A stretch of 64,000 bases of DNA from VRUE01 sp963701265 (GCA_963701265.1 OY969581.1:558001-622000); one strand, 5' to 3'. Shown: positions 23,373-31,815, counted from the first letter of the stretch. Notes: generated by a model from the letters alone, not told the origin. Translations and numbers: made by a program.

Positions 23373-24265
23373 AGCGCACCGATCCGATCCCTCCATTCCT
23401 GAAGGCGGCCGCCGACAGCGTCAACGCGGGCCCGTGGACGCTGATGGGCGGGGGCGAGCTGGATGACCGAGTCGAGCACTGGGACCCTTATTTTGAGCTC
23501 CGCCTCGAGCGCCAGATCACGGTTGACGTCGACTGGGTGCTTGCGTCGAGTGGTGGCGTCGAAGCCAACGCACTTGCCGTCGCCACCCTCTGGCGCTCGA
23601 ATCGAACCAGACTGAAGGGGCCGGGCACATCGGTGTCGCTGGACGTGGGCACAGGCGAAAGCACCGTCTCCGTGGCGGTCGAGGTGCCGGGGACCATGGC
23701 GGGGGGCAACCTCGAGCTGCAGACCCTCCTGATGCTTGATTCCGAGACGCCGCCCAACGGCCCGATTGCTGCCCACCGGGCCGGCTCGGTGCTCTGGAGC
23801 GACCGGTCCGTGATTTCCCTCGAGGGAGACGCCCCCCGTTTTCCGGTTGCGGTCGTCGATTTCTCGGCGCTGAACGGCATCGCCTCCGATGCGCCCTGGA
23901 GTCTTGAGTGGTATCCGGGCGACCTCGACGAGCCGGTGCTGGGGGCGATGCGCCTGCTTGTCAACTCGCGTAATCCGGTTGCCCTCGAAGCAGTCGGCGA
24001 CGCACTGGCCCCGGAGAGCGCTGCGGTCGCCTCGGTGATCCACTTCGATGTCACCCGGTCCCTGGTCCTGGGCGCCCTCGGGAACGAGGACTTTGTCGGC
24101 GGCCCGCGGGAGTTCGAGGCGGACACGATCGGCCGGATGCTCGTCGACCTGCTTGACCGGTGCTGGCCGGGGGTGGACCCGGCGGTGCTCGCCGCACGTA
24201 TGGCGGAAGGTCCGCACCGGCTCGAATCGGAACTTCAGGCGACCACGGGGTTGCTTGGGCCGTGA
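23369..24265 (+). CDS. Unassigned operon protein (298 aa), probably beta-rich
   Basis: GTG 23369 overlaps the stop of the second GHKL gene by 4 bp, and the 3' end overlaps the next start the same way, so it belongs to the operon. I recognise no catalytic motif. The sequence alternates short hydrophobic strands ('TVDVDWVLASSG', 'STVSVAVEVPG', 'VASVIHFDVTRSLVLGAL') and ends with a helical 'TIGRMLVDLLDRCW' segment. There is no signal peptide or membrane helix. Its position right after the GHKL protein suggests a structural or adaptor partner. Confidence 0.6.
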   Translation: MKRTDPIPPFLKAAADSVNAGPWTLMGGGELDDRVEHWDPYFELRLERQITVDVDWVLASSGGVEANALAVATLWRSNRTRLKGPGTSVSLDVGTGESTVSVAVEVPGTMAGGNLELQTLLMLDSETPPNGPIAAHRAGSVLWSDRSVISLEGDAPRFPVAVVDFSALNGIASDAPWSLEWYPGDLDEPVLGAMRLLVNSRNPVALEAVGDALAPESAAVASVIHFDVTRSLVLGALGNEDFVGGPREFEADTIGRMLVDLLDRCWPGVDPAVLAARMAEGPHRLESELQATTGLLGP

Positions 24266-25038
24266 GCGTTCTCCTGCCACGCGTCGGTTCGCGGGTCGAG
24301 CTCGATCAACTGCTCGACGAGCTGACCCCGCTCACGGTGCCCGAGATCGCCGAACGAATGCCGGCTGGCCTCTCCGTCACCTTCGCGCCAACCGGTGGGG
24401 TGCGGGCAGAGGCGGGTCTGCTGGTGAGGCTACGCCAGCAGGTGCTGGAGCTGGCCGGCGCCGCCGGATACCCGAACGGTAGCCAGCAGACGGCCATCCA
24501 GGATTTCGAGGTCAGGTGCGCGCGCCTGCTCCACAAGGAGCTGGGAATTACTCCCCACGAGGCCGGCCACCGCGAGGTCTGGGCCTGCCTGACGACCAAC
24601 CATCTACTCGACGTGGCCGCCTGGCGGTGGGGCGGGATCTCCGAACGCAAACGTGTCAACGGGGACGTCAACCGCGACACTTTCCGTCGCCTTTGGTGGC
24701 GCTACGAGATCCTCCAGGACCCGGCACAGCCATGGGACCAATTCGGTGGTCTCGGCGAGGACGAGATCGTGGCGATCACGGAGCGACCGGGCGTGGCCGG
24801 AAACCCGGAGGTGGCGCGGGCGATCGTCCGCGGCTTCAACGCTCTGCTCGCGGCCGAGCCTGAACTGGTGCCCCTGCGGATGCACCTGATGCGCGATGCG
24901 ATGAAGCGCCTCACGCGCCTCACCCCCTTTACCGCCCTGGACCTGCTTGGCCGCTCGGACCTCGAGCACCGCATCGACGAGGTGATGGCCGAGGCCTCCG
25001 CGGCGGTCAGCGGCGCGGCGTCCGTCTCCGCGTCCTAG
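24262..25038 (+). CDS. Operon-terminal protein, possibly DUF6339-like (258 aa)
   Basis: GTG 24262 overlaps the previous stop by 4 bp. The region 'DFEVRCARLLHKELGITPHEAGHREVWACLTTNHLLDVAAWRW' followed by 'NRDTFRRLWWRYEIL' is helix-rich and Trp-rich, and resembles DUF6339-type proteins as I remember them; treat this name as tentative. No nuclease or ATPase motif is visible. The gene ends the operon and overlaps the convergent HNH gene by 4 bp. Confidence 0.5.
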   Translation: MSVLLPRVGSRVELDQLLDELTPLTVPEIAERMPAGLSVTFAPTGGVRAEAGLLVRLRQQVLELAGAAGYPNGSQQTAIQDFEVRCARLLHKELGITPHEAGHREVWACLTTNHLLDVAAWRWGGISERKRVNGDVNRDTFRRLWWRYEILQDPAQPWDQFGGLGEDEIVAITERPGVAGNPEVARAIVRGFNALLAAEPELVPLRMHLMRDAMKRLTRLTPFTALDLLGRSDLEHRIDEVMAEASAAVSGAASVSAS

Positions 25039-25877
25039 GGGAGCGAAAAACCTTCCTCGCCCAGTTTCAGCTTGATTCGCTGGCGCGCCATCCCGGCGTA
25101 GGGAAGGGAGTCCTCCATGAACTCCTGCAGCTCGTCCGACGCTTCCTTCACCTTGCGGACGGAACTGCGGGTGAAACTCCGGTCGAGCTCGTTGTGTGCC
25201 GACCGGAAGCGCTTGATGGCGGCGTCAACCTTCTTGAGATGGGCGAAGCGGATCGTGACCAGATCGGGACGCCGCAGGCCCAGCACCTCGATCGTCCTTC
25301 GGCCGCGGCCGCTCTCACTGTTTGTGACCCTCGCCGCCCGTACCACGCCCTCGTCGATGAACTCAAGGTGTTCGTCGGGGTCGTCGACGGTGGGGTCGAG
25401 CAGCAGGGGTTTCTCCGACGCCTCCTCCCCGGGCCGAGTGGCCCGCCCGGCCTCGTCGGTCAGCGGGAACTGGTTCGCCTTGCCGGTCTTGATCCGGGTG
25501 CCGTCGTAGTCGTGACCGCGTTCGCTGTTGCAGTCGGTGCACGACGGCAGCAGGTTTGTCCAGGTCGACCCGAGCCACCAGTAGCCGGGCACCTGGCGGC
25601 TGCCGTTCGGCAGGTCGAAGCCGCCCTTGGGGCGGTAGTGCTCGACGGTCAGGGGCCCACCCGCGGCGTAGGCGGTCTCGCAGTAGGCGCACTTGAGATC
25701 GAACATCTGACGCAGCGCCGCGCGAACGTCCCGCCGCCCGTAGGCTCGGAAGGGGAAATTTTGCGCTTGGGTGGCCGGATTGCCGAAATGCGTTGCAGCA
25801 CGCACCCGCTCCTTCCCGCCGGGTGAATCGGGGCCGTCGAGACTTGCAGGGCACCGACCTCGTTCGACCCTGATCAT
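25035..25877 (-). CDS. HNH endonuclease, PtuB/TIGR02646-like (Septu-type partner)
   Basis: The 280-residue protein opens 'MIRVERGRCPASL', like the retron/Septu HNH family. It carries the full HNH-zinc site: 'KCAYCE' (C63, C66), 'TVEHYRPKGGF' (Glu79, His80), and 'WTNLLPSCTDCNS' (N108, C113, C116), followed by 'KPLLLDPTVDDPDEHLEF', a segment typical of PtuB proteins. Its start overlaps the stop of the upstream HNH-ATPase gene by 4 bp, so the two are translationally coupled. In Septu systems the HNH subunit degrades nucleic acid when released or activated by the ATPase. Confidence 0.83.
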   Translation of the reverse strand: MIRVERGRCPASLDGPDSPGGKERVRAATHFGNPATQAQNFPFRAYGRRDVRAALRQMFDLKCAYCETAYAAGGPLTVEHYRPKGGFDLPNGSRQVPGYWWLGSTWTNLLPSCTDCNSERGHDYDGTRIKTGKANQFPLTDEAGRATRPGEEASEKPLLLDPTVDDPDEHLEFIDEGVVRAARVTNSESGRGRRTIEVLGLRRPDLVTIRFAHLKKVDAAIKRFRSAHNELDRSFTRSSVRKVKEASDELQEFMEDSLPYAGMARQRIKLKLGEEGFSLP

Positions 25878-28081
25878 GCGGGAAGCCCCCCTTCCCAGAT
25901 TTGCCGGACCGCTTCCTTCGTGTTCTCCTTCAGCTCGGCGAAGTCCCGCTCGTTCTGGACATCGCGTTCGTCGGCGAGGAACGCGTCAACTCCTTCCAGG
26001 GCGAGGCGCTCACGAAGCGTGTTGCCGAGTAGGCGAAGGTGGTCGAGGCGGCCGGTCAGTTTCTCGAGCTCTTCATCCTCGGCCTCGGACCGGTGGCGTT
26101 TCGCCAGCAGCTCGTAATAGCGTTCGAAATCGGCCTGTACCTCCGGGTCCAGGGTGCTGCTGAGGCCAAAGTGCTCGCTGGTCAGCAGCTGGTCGACGGC
26201 GAGCCCGGCGACCGGAGGCAACTCGTTCTGCAGGGCGTAGACGCGCCGGCGCCGCTCACGCAACACCACCACCTCGCCGTCCTGAAGCCCACGCAGGCAG
26301 AGGGGGTCATGCGTGGTGGCGATGAACTGCATCCGCGGGAAGGTGTCGCGGAGAAGACCCGTCACCCGCATCTGCCAGCGCGGATGCAGATGCGCGCCGA
26401 TCTCGTCGACGAGCACCATGCCCTCAGCCGCCGCGATCGAGCCCCAGCGCCGCAGCACCAGTTGCATCAGATCAAGTGAGAAGAGCGCCATCGAGCGATA
26501 ACCGTCGCTCAGCTGATCCAGTCCGTAGCGCTCCTTTCTGCGCACGATCGCGAGGCCGCGGGTGCGGGTGATCTCCTCGCTCTCCGGCAGCTCGAGCAGC
26601 GTTCGCAGGCCCCGGGCCACCGCGTCGAACTGGCCGGAGTCGAGGGTGGGGAGCCAGTTCTCAGGATCGACCAGCGGCGCCCGGGGATCAAAGAGGTTCG
26701 CGACTTTTTGCGAGGACGGATCCACCCCCGGCCCATCCGGCAGGAGACGGGTGGGTCCGTAGCCGGCGAGGAGGATCCCGTAGATCGGTGAACCGCTGAC
26801 TTCGAGCCCTTCGATTCCACGTCCAAAGTGGAGTTCACGGTGTCCGCGCGCGAGGTGGACGCGCACGTGCCCCTCGTCACTGCCCTGCCGGAGGATCTTT
26901 CCCGGTTGGATCCCGAGCCGCTGGATCGTTTCCGGATCACAGAGAGCGAGCGCCAGGGCCCACAGGATCGAGGTCTTGCCGACCCCGTTCTCACCCAGCA
27001 GCATCGTCCAGCGGCCCTCGGAGGCCCCGAGCGAGAGGTCGAGGTCCAGATGCTCGATCCCACGAAAGTTGCGGATCTCGAGGCGATGGGCCTCGACCGC
27101 CCGTAGGTAGGGGACTTTCTCCTCCACCCTCGGTCGCGATGGTTCAGATGGTCCCGTCCGGGTGGCGTCCGGACGGGCGGGCACCCGGATCGATTCCGTG
27201 GAGGGGTGCCGGTAGTAGGAGAGGGCCTCCTCCTTGGCGCCGGTCGTGATCCGCCGTAGGCCACCGACCAACGACTCCAGGTTCAGTTCTTCGCCCGTGC
27301 CGAGGGCCAGACCCTCCTCCACCAGCCGTGGCCTGAACTGGACCCATTGATTGGCAAACTGGCGGCACACGGCTGCGAAAGGGGCCGTTTCCGCGTAGAG
27401 GCTCCTGAGCTCGTCGGCGAAGGCCGCGTAGGAACCGCCGTGAAGCATTTCCCCCGCCTGCGAGAGGGCCTCCTTCACCCACCTGATCCTCAGCCCCCGG
27501 TCGGCCACGAGATCCGGACGATTGAGGTCAAAGGTCTCGATCGTGATCAGCCCCCGCTGGTCCATCGAGACGACCTCGCCCTCATCGGAGTAGATCAGCA
27601 GTGCCTCCGGGTCGTCGTCACAGGGGTCGATGAGCAGTGGCCGCTCACGTTCGTTCAGCCGCTCGGTCGTCCCCGCCCTGGCTCGCTCCTCCTCGGTCGG
27701 GAACTTCGCTCCCTGCGCCTCGCGACAGCCTGCGCAGGCGAGGTACAGGTTGTTCCAGTCGTAGGCAAGCCAGTAGTAGTGACGCCGGCTGGTGCTGCCA
27801 TCGGCACCCACGGCGTCCTGTCCGGGCCGGAAGCGGTGAATGTCAAGCTCGTCGGCCTTCGATCCTGCCCGGCCACAGAAGGCGCAGCGATGAGTCCATA
27901 CAAGCTGAAGCGCCGTGCGGGCCTCGGCCTCGATTCGCTCGTCCGGCCAATTGAAGTCGAAGGTGCGCTGGCGGGCGGAGCGCGTGTCGGTGAGGAAGAA
28001 CCGACTGGCCGATTCTTCAAGCCTGCGGAATCTTCGATCCGACAGCTGCATCGGGGCAGCGGAACGGTTGATCCTGATCAT
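25874..28081 (-). CDS. HNH nuclease-AAA ATPase fusion, Septu-like (PtuB-PtuA fusion)
   Basis: Residues 1-250 are a PtuB-like HNH domain: 'RCAFCG' (C66, C69), 'DIHRFRPGQDA' (Asp80, His82), 'DWNNLYLACAGCR' (C116, C119), and 'RPLLIDPCDDDPEALL'. A roughly 70-residue linker follows. Residues 330-735 are a PtuA-like ATPase with an SMC/RecF-type fold: Walker A 'GENGVGKT' (363-370), signature 'LDQLSDGYRS' (521-530), Walker B 'VLVDEIGAHLHPRWQ' (Asp559-Glu560) and H-loop 'ATTHDP'. In the HNH motif the usual EH pair reads D-x-H, so it may be a weak or structural nuclease. The gene lies 64 bp after the SRPBCC gene on the same strand. Confidence 0.83.
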   Translation of the reverse strand: MIRINRSAAPMQLSDRRFRRLEESASRFFLTDTRSARQRTFDFNWPDERIEAEARTALQLVWTHRCAFCGRAGSKADELDIHRFRPGQDAVGADGSTSRRHYYWLAYDWNNLYLACAGCREAQGAKFPTEEERARAGTTERLNERERPLLIDPCDDDPEALLIYSDEGEVVSMDQRGLITIETFDLNRPDLVADRGLRIRWVKEALSQAGEMLHGGSYAAFADELRSLYAETAPFAAVCRQFANQWVQFRPRLVEEGLALGTGEELNLESLVGGLRRITTGAKEEALSYYRHPSTESIRVPARPDATRTGPSEPSRPRVEEKVPYLRAVEAHRLEIRNFRGIEHLDLDLSLGASEGRWTMLLGENGVGKTSILWALALALCDPETIQRLGIQPGKILRQGSDEGHVRVHLARGHRELHFGRGIEGLEVSGSPIYGILLAGYGPTRLLPDGPGVDPSSQKVANLFDPRAPLVDPENWLPTLDSGQFDAVARGLRTLLELPESEEITRTRGLAIVRRKERYGLDQLSDGYRSMALFSLDLMQLVLRRWGSIAAAEGMVLVDEIGAHLHPRWQMRVTGLLRDTFPRMQFIATTHDPLCLRGLQDGEVVVLRERRRRVYALQNELPPVAGLAVDQLLTSEHFGLSSTLDPEVQADFERYYELLAKRHRSEAEDEELEKLTGRLDHLRLLGNTLRERLALEGVDAFLADERDVQNERDFAELKENTKEAVRQIWEGGLPA

Positions 28082-28145
28082 TGCGGTCGAACCCTACCTT
28101 TGGGTTCCCGGGAGCCCGGTCACCTTTCGGCCCGGTGCGAGATCG

Positions 28146-28625
28146 TCAGGCCCTGGCGAAATGCTGCCGCAGCCGCTTGTGGCGGTGGTGGAAGAACCAC
28201 CTGATCACGGGGCGGAGCGGGCGGCCGGGCAGGCCGAAGCGAGGTTGCCAATTGACGCGGTCGGTGACGACACAACCGTCGGTAGTGGGCTCAAGCGTCC
28301 TTTCGTGTTCCCACGATTGCTGGCTCAGCATTTTCGAGCGCTCGAGGAAGCCGCGCCCGGGTTCGAGGCGCGCCAACGTGACGTCGTCGTAGTCGAAGGG
28401 CAGGAGGCCGAAGAGCAGGATCCAGCTGCGGCCGATCGGCACGCCGATCTCGACGCTCTCCGGGTCGAGCTGCTCGACTCCCGGCGGCAGCGTCATCCGC
28501 AGGTAGGGGCGCATCTCGTCGTTGATCCCCTCGGGACTGATGACCCGGTCCCAGACCTCGCTCGGCGAGGCGTTGAGCCGTGACGAAACGGAGATCTCTG
28601 CCGAACGGGACTTGGCTGCGCTCAT
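28146..28625 (-). CDS. SRPBCC (START-like) family protein
   Basis: The 159-residue protein has the polyketide-cyclase/START fold pattern: 'ISVSSRLNASPSEVWDRVISPEG' at the N-terminus, a central beta-sheet region, and 'SWEHERTLEPTTDGCVVTDRVNWQPRFG', followed by a C-terminal helix rich in Arg and His ('VIRWFFHHRHKRLRQHF'). Such proteins bind hydrophobic ligands; the ligand is unknown. It is divergent from the SDR gene 53 bp away and is probably chromosomal backbone rather than part of the defence island. Confidence 0.75.
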   Translation of the reverse strand: MSAAKSRSAEISVSSRLNASPSEVWDRVISPEGINDEMRPYLRMTLPPGVEQLDPESVEIGVPIGRSWILLFGLLPFDYDDVTLARLEPGRGFLERSKMLSQQSWEHERTLEPTTDGCVVTDRVNWQPRFGLPGRPLRPVIRWFFHHRHKRLRQHFARA

Positions 28626-28678
28626 GCGATCAGCCTAGAGCCGCTGGGCAGACGCCGAGCCGTTAGGGTCGAGCGACG

Positions 28679-29404
28679 ATGAAAACGGCCGTGATCACCG
28701 GCGCTTCCAGCGGCATCGGCGCCGCCACCGCACGCGCCCTCGCCGGCGAGGGTTACCGCACGATCCTCGGCGCCCGCCGGCTCGAGCGGCTCGAGGCGCT
28801 GGCGGCGGAGATCGGCGGCGAGGCGATCGCGCTCGACGTCACGGATCAGGCCTCGGTCGAGTCCTTCGTCGCCGCGGTCGAGCGCTGCGACGTGCTCGTC
28901 AACAACGCTGGCGGCGCCCTCGGGCTCGAGTCGGTGGAGGAGGCCGACGAGGGCAAGTGGCTGCAGATGTACGAATCGAACGTGCTGGGGCAGATGCGGA
29001 TGACGCGGGCGCTGCTGCCGCGGCTGATCGAGTCCGGCGCCGGCCACATCGTCGGCATCACCAGCATCGCCGCGATCGAGCCCTACGTCGGCGGCGCCGG
29101 CTACAACGCCGCCAAGCACGCTCAGCGGGCGACGTTGCGGGTGCTGCGCCAGGAGCTGCTGGGCCAGCCGGTGCGGGTGACCGAGGTTGCGCCCGGCATG
29201 GTCGAGACCGAGTTCTCCCTGGTCCGCTTCGGCGGCGACGAGGCGGCGGCGGCACGGGTCTACGAGGGCATGCAGCCGTTGAGTGCCGAGGACGTCGCCG
29301 AGTGCGTCCGCTGGGCCCTCGCCCAGCCGTCGCACGTCAACATCGACGAGATCATCGTGCGACCGCGCGATCAGGCGACCGCGACCAGCGTGCACCGGCG
29401 CTAG
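28679..29404 (+). CDS. Short-chain dehydrogenase/reductase (YdfG/serine-3-dehydrogenase-like)
   Basis: A classical SDR of 241 residues. It has the cofactor motif 'TGASSGIG' (8-15) with a following 'GARRLERL' that favours NADP(H), 'NNAGGALGLE', the catalytic Ser in 'GITSIAAIEPY', and 'YNAAKHA' (Tyr and Lys). The C-terminal 'PSHVNIDEIIVRPRDQA' is typical of the YdfG group, which oxidises 3-hydroxy acids such as L-allo-threonine or serine. TAGGGT lies 9 nt before the ATG. Confidence 0.88.
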   Translation: MKTAVITGASSGIGAATARALAGEGYRTILGARRLERLEALAAEIGGEAIALDVTDQASVESFVAAVERCDVLVNNAGGALGLESVEEADEGKWLQMYESNVLGQMRMTRALLPRLIESGAGHIVGITSIAAIEPYVGGAGYNAAKHAQRATLRVLRQELLGQPVRVTEVAPGMVETEFSLVRFGGDEAAAARVYEGMQPLSAEDVAECVRWALAQPSHVNIDEIIVRPRDQATATSVHRR

Positions 29405-29420
29405 CGGCCGGCCAAATGCG

Positions 29421-30299
29421 TCAGCCCGCGTGGCTCGGTGCGAGGAACCCGTCGGGCTCCTCGACCACCGTGTTGACCAGCTCGCCGATCCGCTCAATCT
29501 CGACCCGCACCGTGTCGCCGACGTGGAGCACGTTCTCGCGGATCGGCTTGCGGCCGATGCCGACCCCGGCCGGGGTGCCGGTGGCGATCACGTCGCCCGG
29601 CTCCAGGGTGAAGGCTTCGGAGAGGTGGGCGACCTGCTGGAAGCAGTCGAAGACCATCTCAGCGGTGCTGGCGTCCTGGCGCAGCTCCTCGTTGACGTAG
29701 CAGCGCACCTGCAGATCCTGGGGGTCGCCGATCTCCTCCGGCGTCACCAGCCAGGGGCCGAGCGGGCCGTGGGTGTCGAAGGACTTGCCGATCGTCATTG
29801 TCTGCGCCCGCCCCTGCCAGTCGCGCACGCTGAGGTCGTTGGCGCAGGTGTAGCCGGCGATCACCTCGTGGGCGCGCTCGACCGGGACGTGGCGGCAGCG
29901 CTTGCCGATCACCAGCGCCAGCTCGGCCTCGTAGTCGAGCAGGGTCGAGACCTTGGGCATGTGCACCTCGGCGCCGGGCCCGGTGACGCAACTCACCTGC
30001 TTGTTGAAGAAGACCGGCCATTGCGGCGCCTCCATCCCCATCTCGGCGATGTGGTCGGCGTAGTTGAGCGCGATCGCCAGGTACTTGCGCGGCGCCGCGG
30101 GGGCGAGGAGCTGGACGCCGGCGAGGGGTAGCCGCGGCGCGTCGCCCGCAAGCTTCTCGAGGCCGTCCCGCCCCAGCTCGGCGAGCGCCGCCGCCGGTTC
30201 GCTGGGAACGCCCGCGGCCGAGAGGTCGATGACCTCGTTGCCCTCGACGATGCCCAGTCCCGGTCCCCCGGCGTCCGTGGCGAAGCTGCACACCTTCAT
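29421..30299 (-). CDS. Fumarylacetoacetate hydrolase (FAH) family protein
   Basis: The 292-residue protein has the FAH catalytic core: 'YLAIALNYADHIAEMG', 'PVFFNKQVSCVTGPG', 'LDYEAELALVIGKRCRHV', with the metal-binding Glu pair, 'GYTCANDLSVRDWQ', 'KSFDTHGPLGPWLV' and 'TGTPAGVG'. Family members hydrolyse or decarboxylate beta-diketone-like acids in aromatic catabolism, or act on oxaloacetate or acylpyruvates. No catabolic genes are near, so the substrate is open. It is convergent with the SDR gene. Confidence 0.88.
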   Translation of the reverse strand: MKVCSFATDAGGPGLGIVEGNEVIDLSAAGVPSEPAAALAELGRDGLEKLAGDAPRLPLAGVQLLAPAAPRKYLAIALNYADHIAEMGMEAPQWPVFFNKQVSCVTGPGAEVHMPKVSTLLDYEAELALVIGKRCRHVPVERAHEVIAGYTCANDLSVRDWQGRAQTMTIGKSFDTHGPLGPWLVTPEEIGDPQDLQVRCYVNEELRQDASTAEMVFDCFQQVAHLSEAFTLEPGDVIATGTPAGVGIGRKPIRENVLHVGDTVRVEIERIGELVNTVVEEPDGFLAPSHAG

Positions 30300-30338
30300 C
30301 GCCCGGACTCTTCCACAAGCCTGATGCGTTCGTGTCTG

Positions 30339-30731
30339 TCAGTCGTTCAGCTCGTCGACCAGCTCGGTGACCCGCCGCTCGATCTCCTCGCGGGTCGCCC
30401 GCACCTGTTCGAGCGGCCGGCCCTTCGGGTCCTCGAGCTTCCAGTCGAGGTAGCGCTTGCCGGGTATGTAGGGGCATTTGTCGCCGCAGCCCATCGTCAC
30501 CACGACGTCGGCCCACTCGGCGTCGGCCGTGGTCAGCTTGCGGGGAGTGCGCCCGGCGAGGTCGATGCCGAGCTCGGCCATCGCCTCGACCACCTCGGGG
30601 TGGACTCGCTCGCCCGGTTCGGTACCGGCCGAGCGCGCCTCATGCCGCTCGCCCGCGGCGCGCCCGAAGAGCGCCTCACTCATCTGCGAACGCCCGGCGT
30701 TGTGAAGGCAGACGAAGAGGACGCGGGCCAT
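30339..30731 (-). CDS. arsC: Arsenate reductase, low-molecular-weight phosphatase type
   Basis: 'VLFVCLHNAGRSQMSEALF' (residues 4-22) is the CX5R phosphatase loop of thioredoxin- or mycothiol-linked ArsC. 'ADVVVTMGCGDKCPYIPG' carries the downstream redox cysteines, and 'LDWKLEDPKGRPLEQVRATREEIERRV' is the standard C-terminus. It reduces arsenate to arsenite for export. ATG overlaps the aquaporin stop by one base, making it the third gene of the arsR-aquaporin-arsC operon. Confidence 0.92.
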   Translation of the reverse strand: MARVLFVCLHNAGRSQMSEALFGRAAGERHEARSAGTEPGERVHPEVVEAMAELGIDLAGRTPRKLTTADAEWADVVVTMGCGDKCPYIPGKRYLDWKLEDPKGRPLEQVRATREEIERRVTELVDELND

Positions 30732-31423
30732 CAGGCCTCCTCGGCCGCTGGCGCATCGGAGGCGCCGCGAACCAGCTGGTAGGCGAGGGCGCCGAGCGCG
30801 GCGCCGGCGATCGGGGCGGCGATGTAGATCCAGAGGCCGTGCAGCTCGCCGGAGACCAGCGCCGGGCCGATCGAGCGGGCGGGGTTCATCGAGGCGCCGG
30901 TGATCGGGCCGCCGAAGAGGGCGTCGAGGCCGACGGCGCCACCGATCGCGATCGCGGCCCCCGCCCCGACCGCCCGCGTATCGGTGGCGACGGCCATGAT
31001 CGTGAACATCAGCAAGGCCGTAAGAGCCGCCTCGTAGACGAGGGCGCTGCCGTCGCCGACCGAGGGCAGGGTGGTGCCGAGCGCCGCCGGCTGGCTGGGC
31101 CAGACCGCGAGCAGCAGCAGGGCCGCGGCGATCGCGCCGAGCAGCTGCGCGCCGATGTAGGCCAGCGCCTCGCGGCGCGGGAAGTGGCGGGTGAGGGCGA
31201 AGGCGAGGGTGACGGCGGGGTTTAGGTGGGCGCCGGAGAGGTGGCCGGTGGCGTAGACCATCGCCATGATCACCAGCCCGAAGACAAACGCGACCCCGAC
31301 CGCTCCGAGCGCCCCGGCATGGACGGTGTCGGTGACGATCGCGCCGCAGCCGGCGAAGACGAGGGCGAAGGCGCCGAAGGCCTCGGCAGCGGCGCGCCGC
31401 CCAAGGTCGGGCCGGTCGTTCAC
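30731..31423 (-). CDS. MIP/aquaporin-family channel, probable arsenite efflux channel (AqpS-like)
   Basis: A six-helix aquaporin of 230 residues with both channel motifs: 'SGAHLNPAVTLAFAL' and 'GASMNPARSIGPAL'. It starts with GTG in a GTGA overlap with arsR and is followed by arsC. In this gene order the channel replaces ArsB/Acr3, letting arsenite made by ArsC flow out down its gradient, as described for AqpS. The family is certain; arsenite transport rests on operon context. Confidence 0.88.
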   Translation of the reverse strand: MNDRPDLGRRAAAEAFGAFALVFAGCGAIVTDTVHAGALGAVGVAFVFGLVIMAMVYATGHLSGAHLNPAVTLAFALTRHFPRREALAYIGAQLLGAIAAALLLLAVWPSQPAALGTTLPSVGDGSALVYEAALTALLMFTIMAVATDTRAVGAGAAIAIGGAVGLDALFGGPITGASMNPARSIGPALVSGELHGLWIYIAAPIAGAALGALAYQLVRGASDAPAAEEA

Positions 31424-31755
31424 CCGGCGAAGACCTCGCGCACGGCGTTGAGCGCGCCCGGCACGAGGCTGAAGTAGCTGTAGGTGCCGCGCGTCTCGCG
31501 AGCGATCACGCCGGCCTCCAGCAACTGTTTGAGGTGGTAGCTGACAGTGCCCTGGGAGAGCCCGAGCAGGGGCTGGATCTCGCAGACGCAGACCGCCTCA
31601 CCGCCGGCGCGCAGCAGCAGGTTGACGATCCGCAGCCGATGGCGATCGGCGAGCGCTTTGAGCACCGCCTCCAGCTCGACCGCCTGCTTTTCGCCAAGCG
31701 AGGAGCCCGCCAGCGGGGTGCAGCAGGAGATCACGGGGAGCTCGGCAATGGCCAC
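31420..31755 (-). CDS. arsR: ArsR/SmtB-family arsenic-responsive repressor
   Basis: The 111-residue winged-helix protein carries 'ALADRHRLRIVNLLL', 'CVCEIQPLLGLSQGTVSYHLKQL' (the recognition helix with the CVC metalloid site) and an extra N-terminal Cys pair ('VISCCTP'). Arsenite binding to the Cys residues releases it from DNA. The GTG start is 6 nt after TAGGCT, so the message is probably leaderless. A perfect inverted repeat lies just upstream. Confidence 0.9.
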   Translation of the reverse strand: MAIAELPVISCCTPLAGSSLGEKQAVELEAVLKALADRHRLRIVNLLLRAGGEAVCVCEIQPLLGLSQGTVSYHLKQLLEAGVIARETRGTYSYFSLVPGALNAVREVFAG

Positions 31756-31815
31756 GATTCGAGCCTAGGACATTCATTGACAAAATTCAATGAAGTTCGT
31801 AACTACGATGCGCCG
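31756..31815. promoter_or_regulatory. Bidirectional ars/crcB promoter with ArsR-type operator
   Basis: TTCATTGA (31773-31780) and TCAATGAA (31787-31794) form a perfect inverted repeat, the usual ArsR operator form. On the plus strand TTGACA (31777-31782) and TAACTA (31800-31805) are 17 bp apart and serve the crcB pair. On the minus strand TTGAAT (31790-31785) and TAGGCT (31767-31762) are also 17 bp apart and serve arsR. The operator therefore covers both -35 boxes. Elements are seen directly; regulation is inferred. Confidence 0.75.

Noticed and set aside
21411..23396. 661-codon antisense frame over the second GHKL gene
   Set aside because: No domain pattern and no start signal; the sense frame has overlapping operon junctions on both sides.
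31756..31815. Fluoride riboswitch before crcB
   Set aside because: Only 60 bp are available and they are occupied by the promoter and operator; no crcB-motif core seen.
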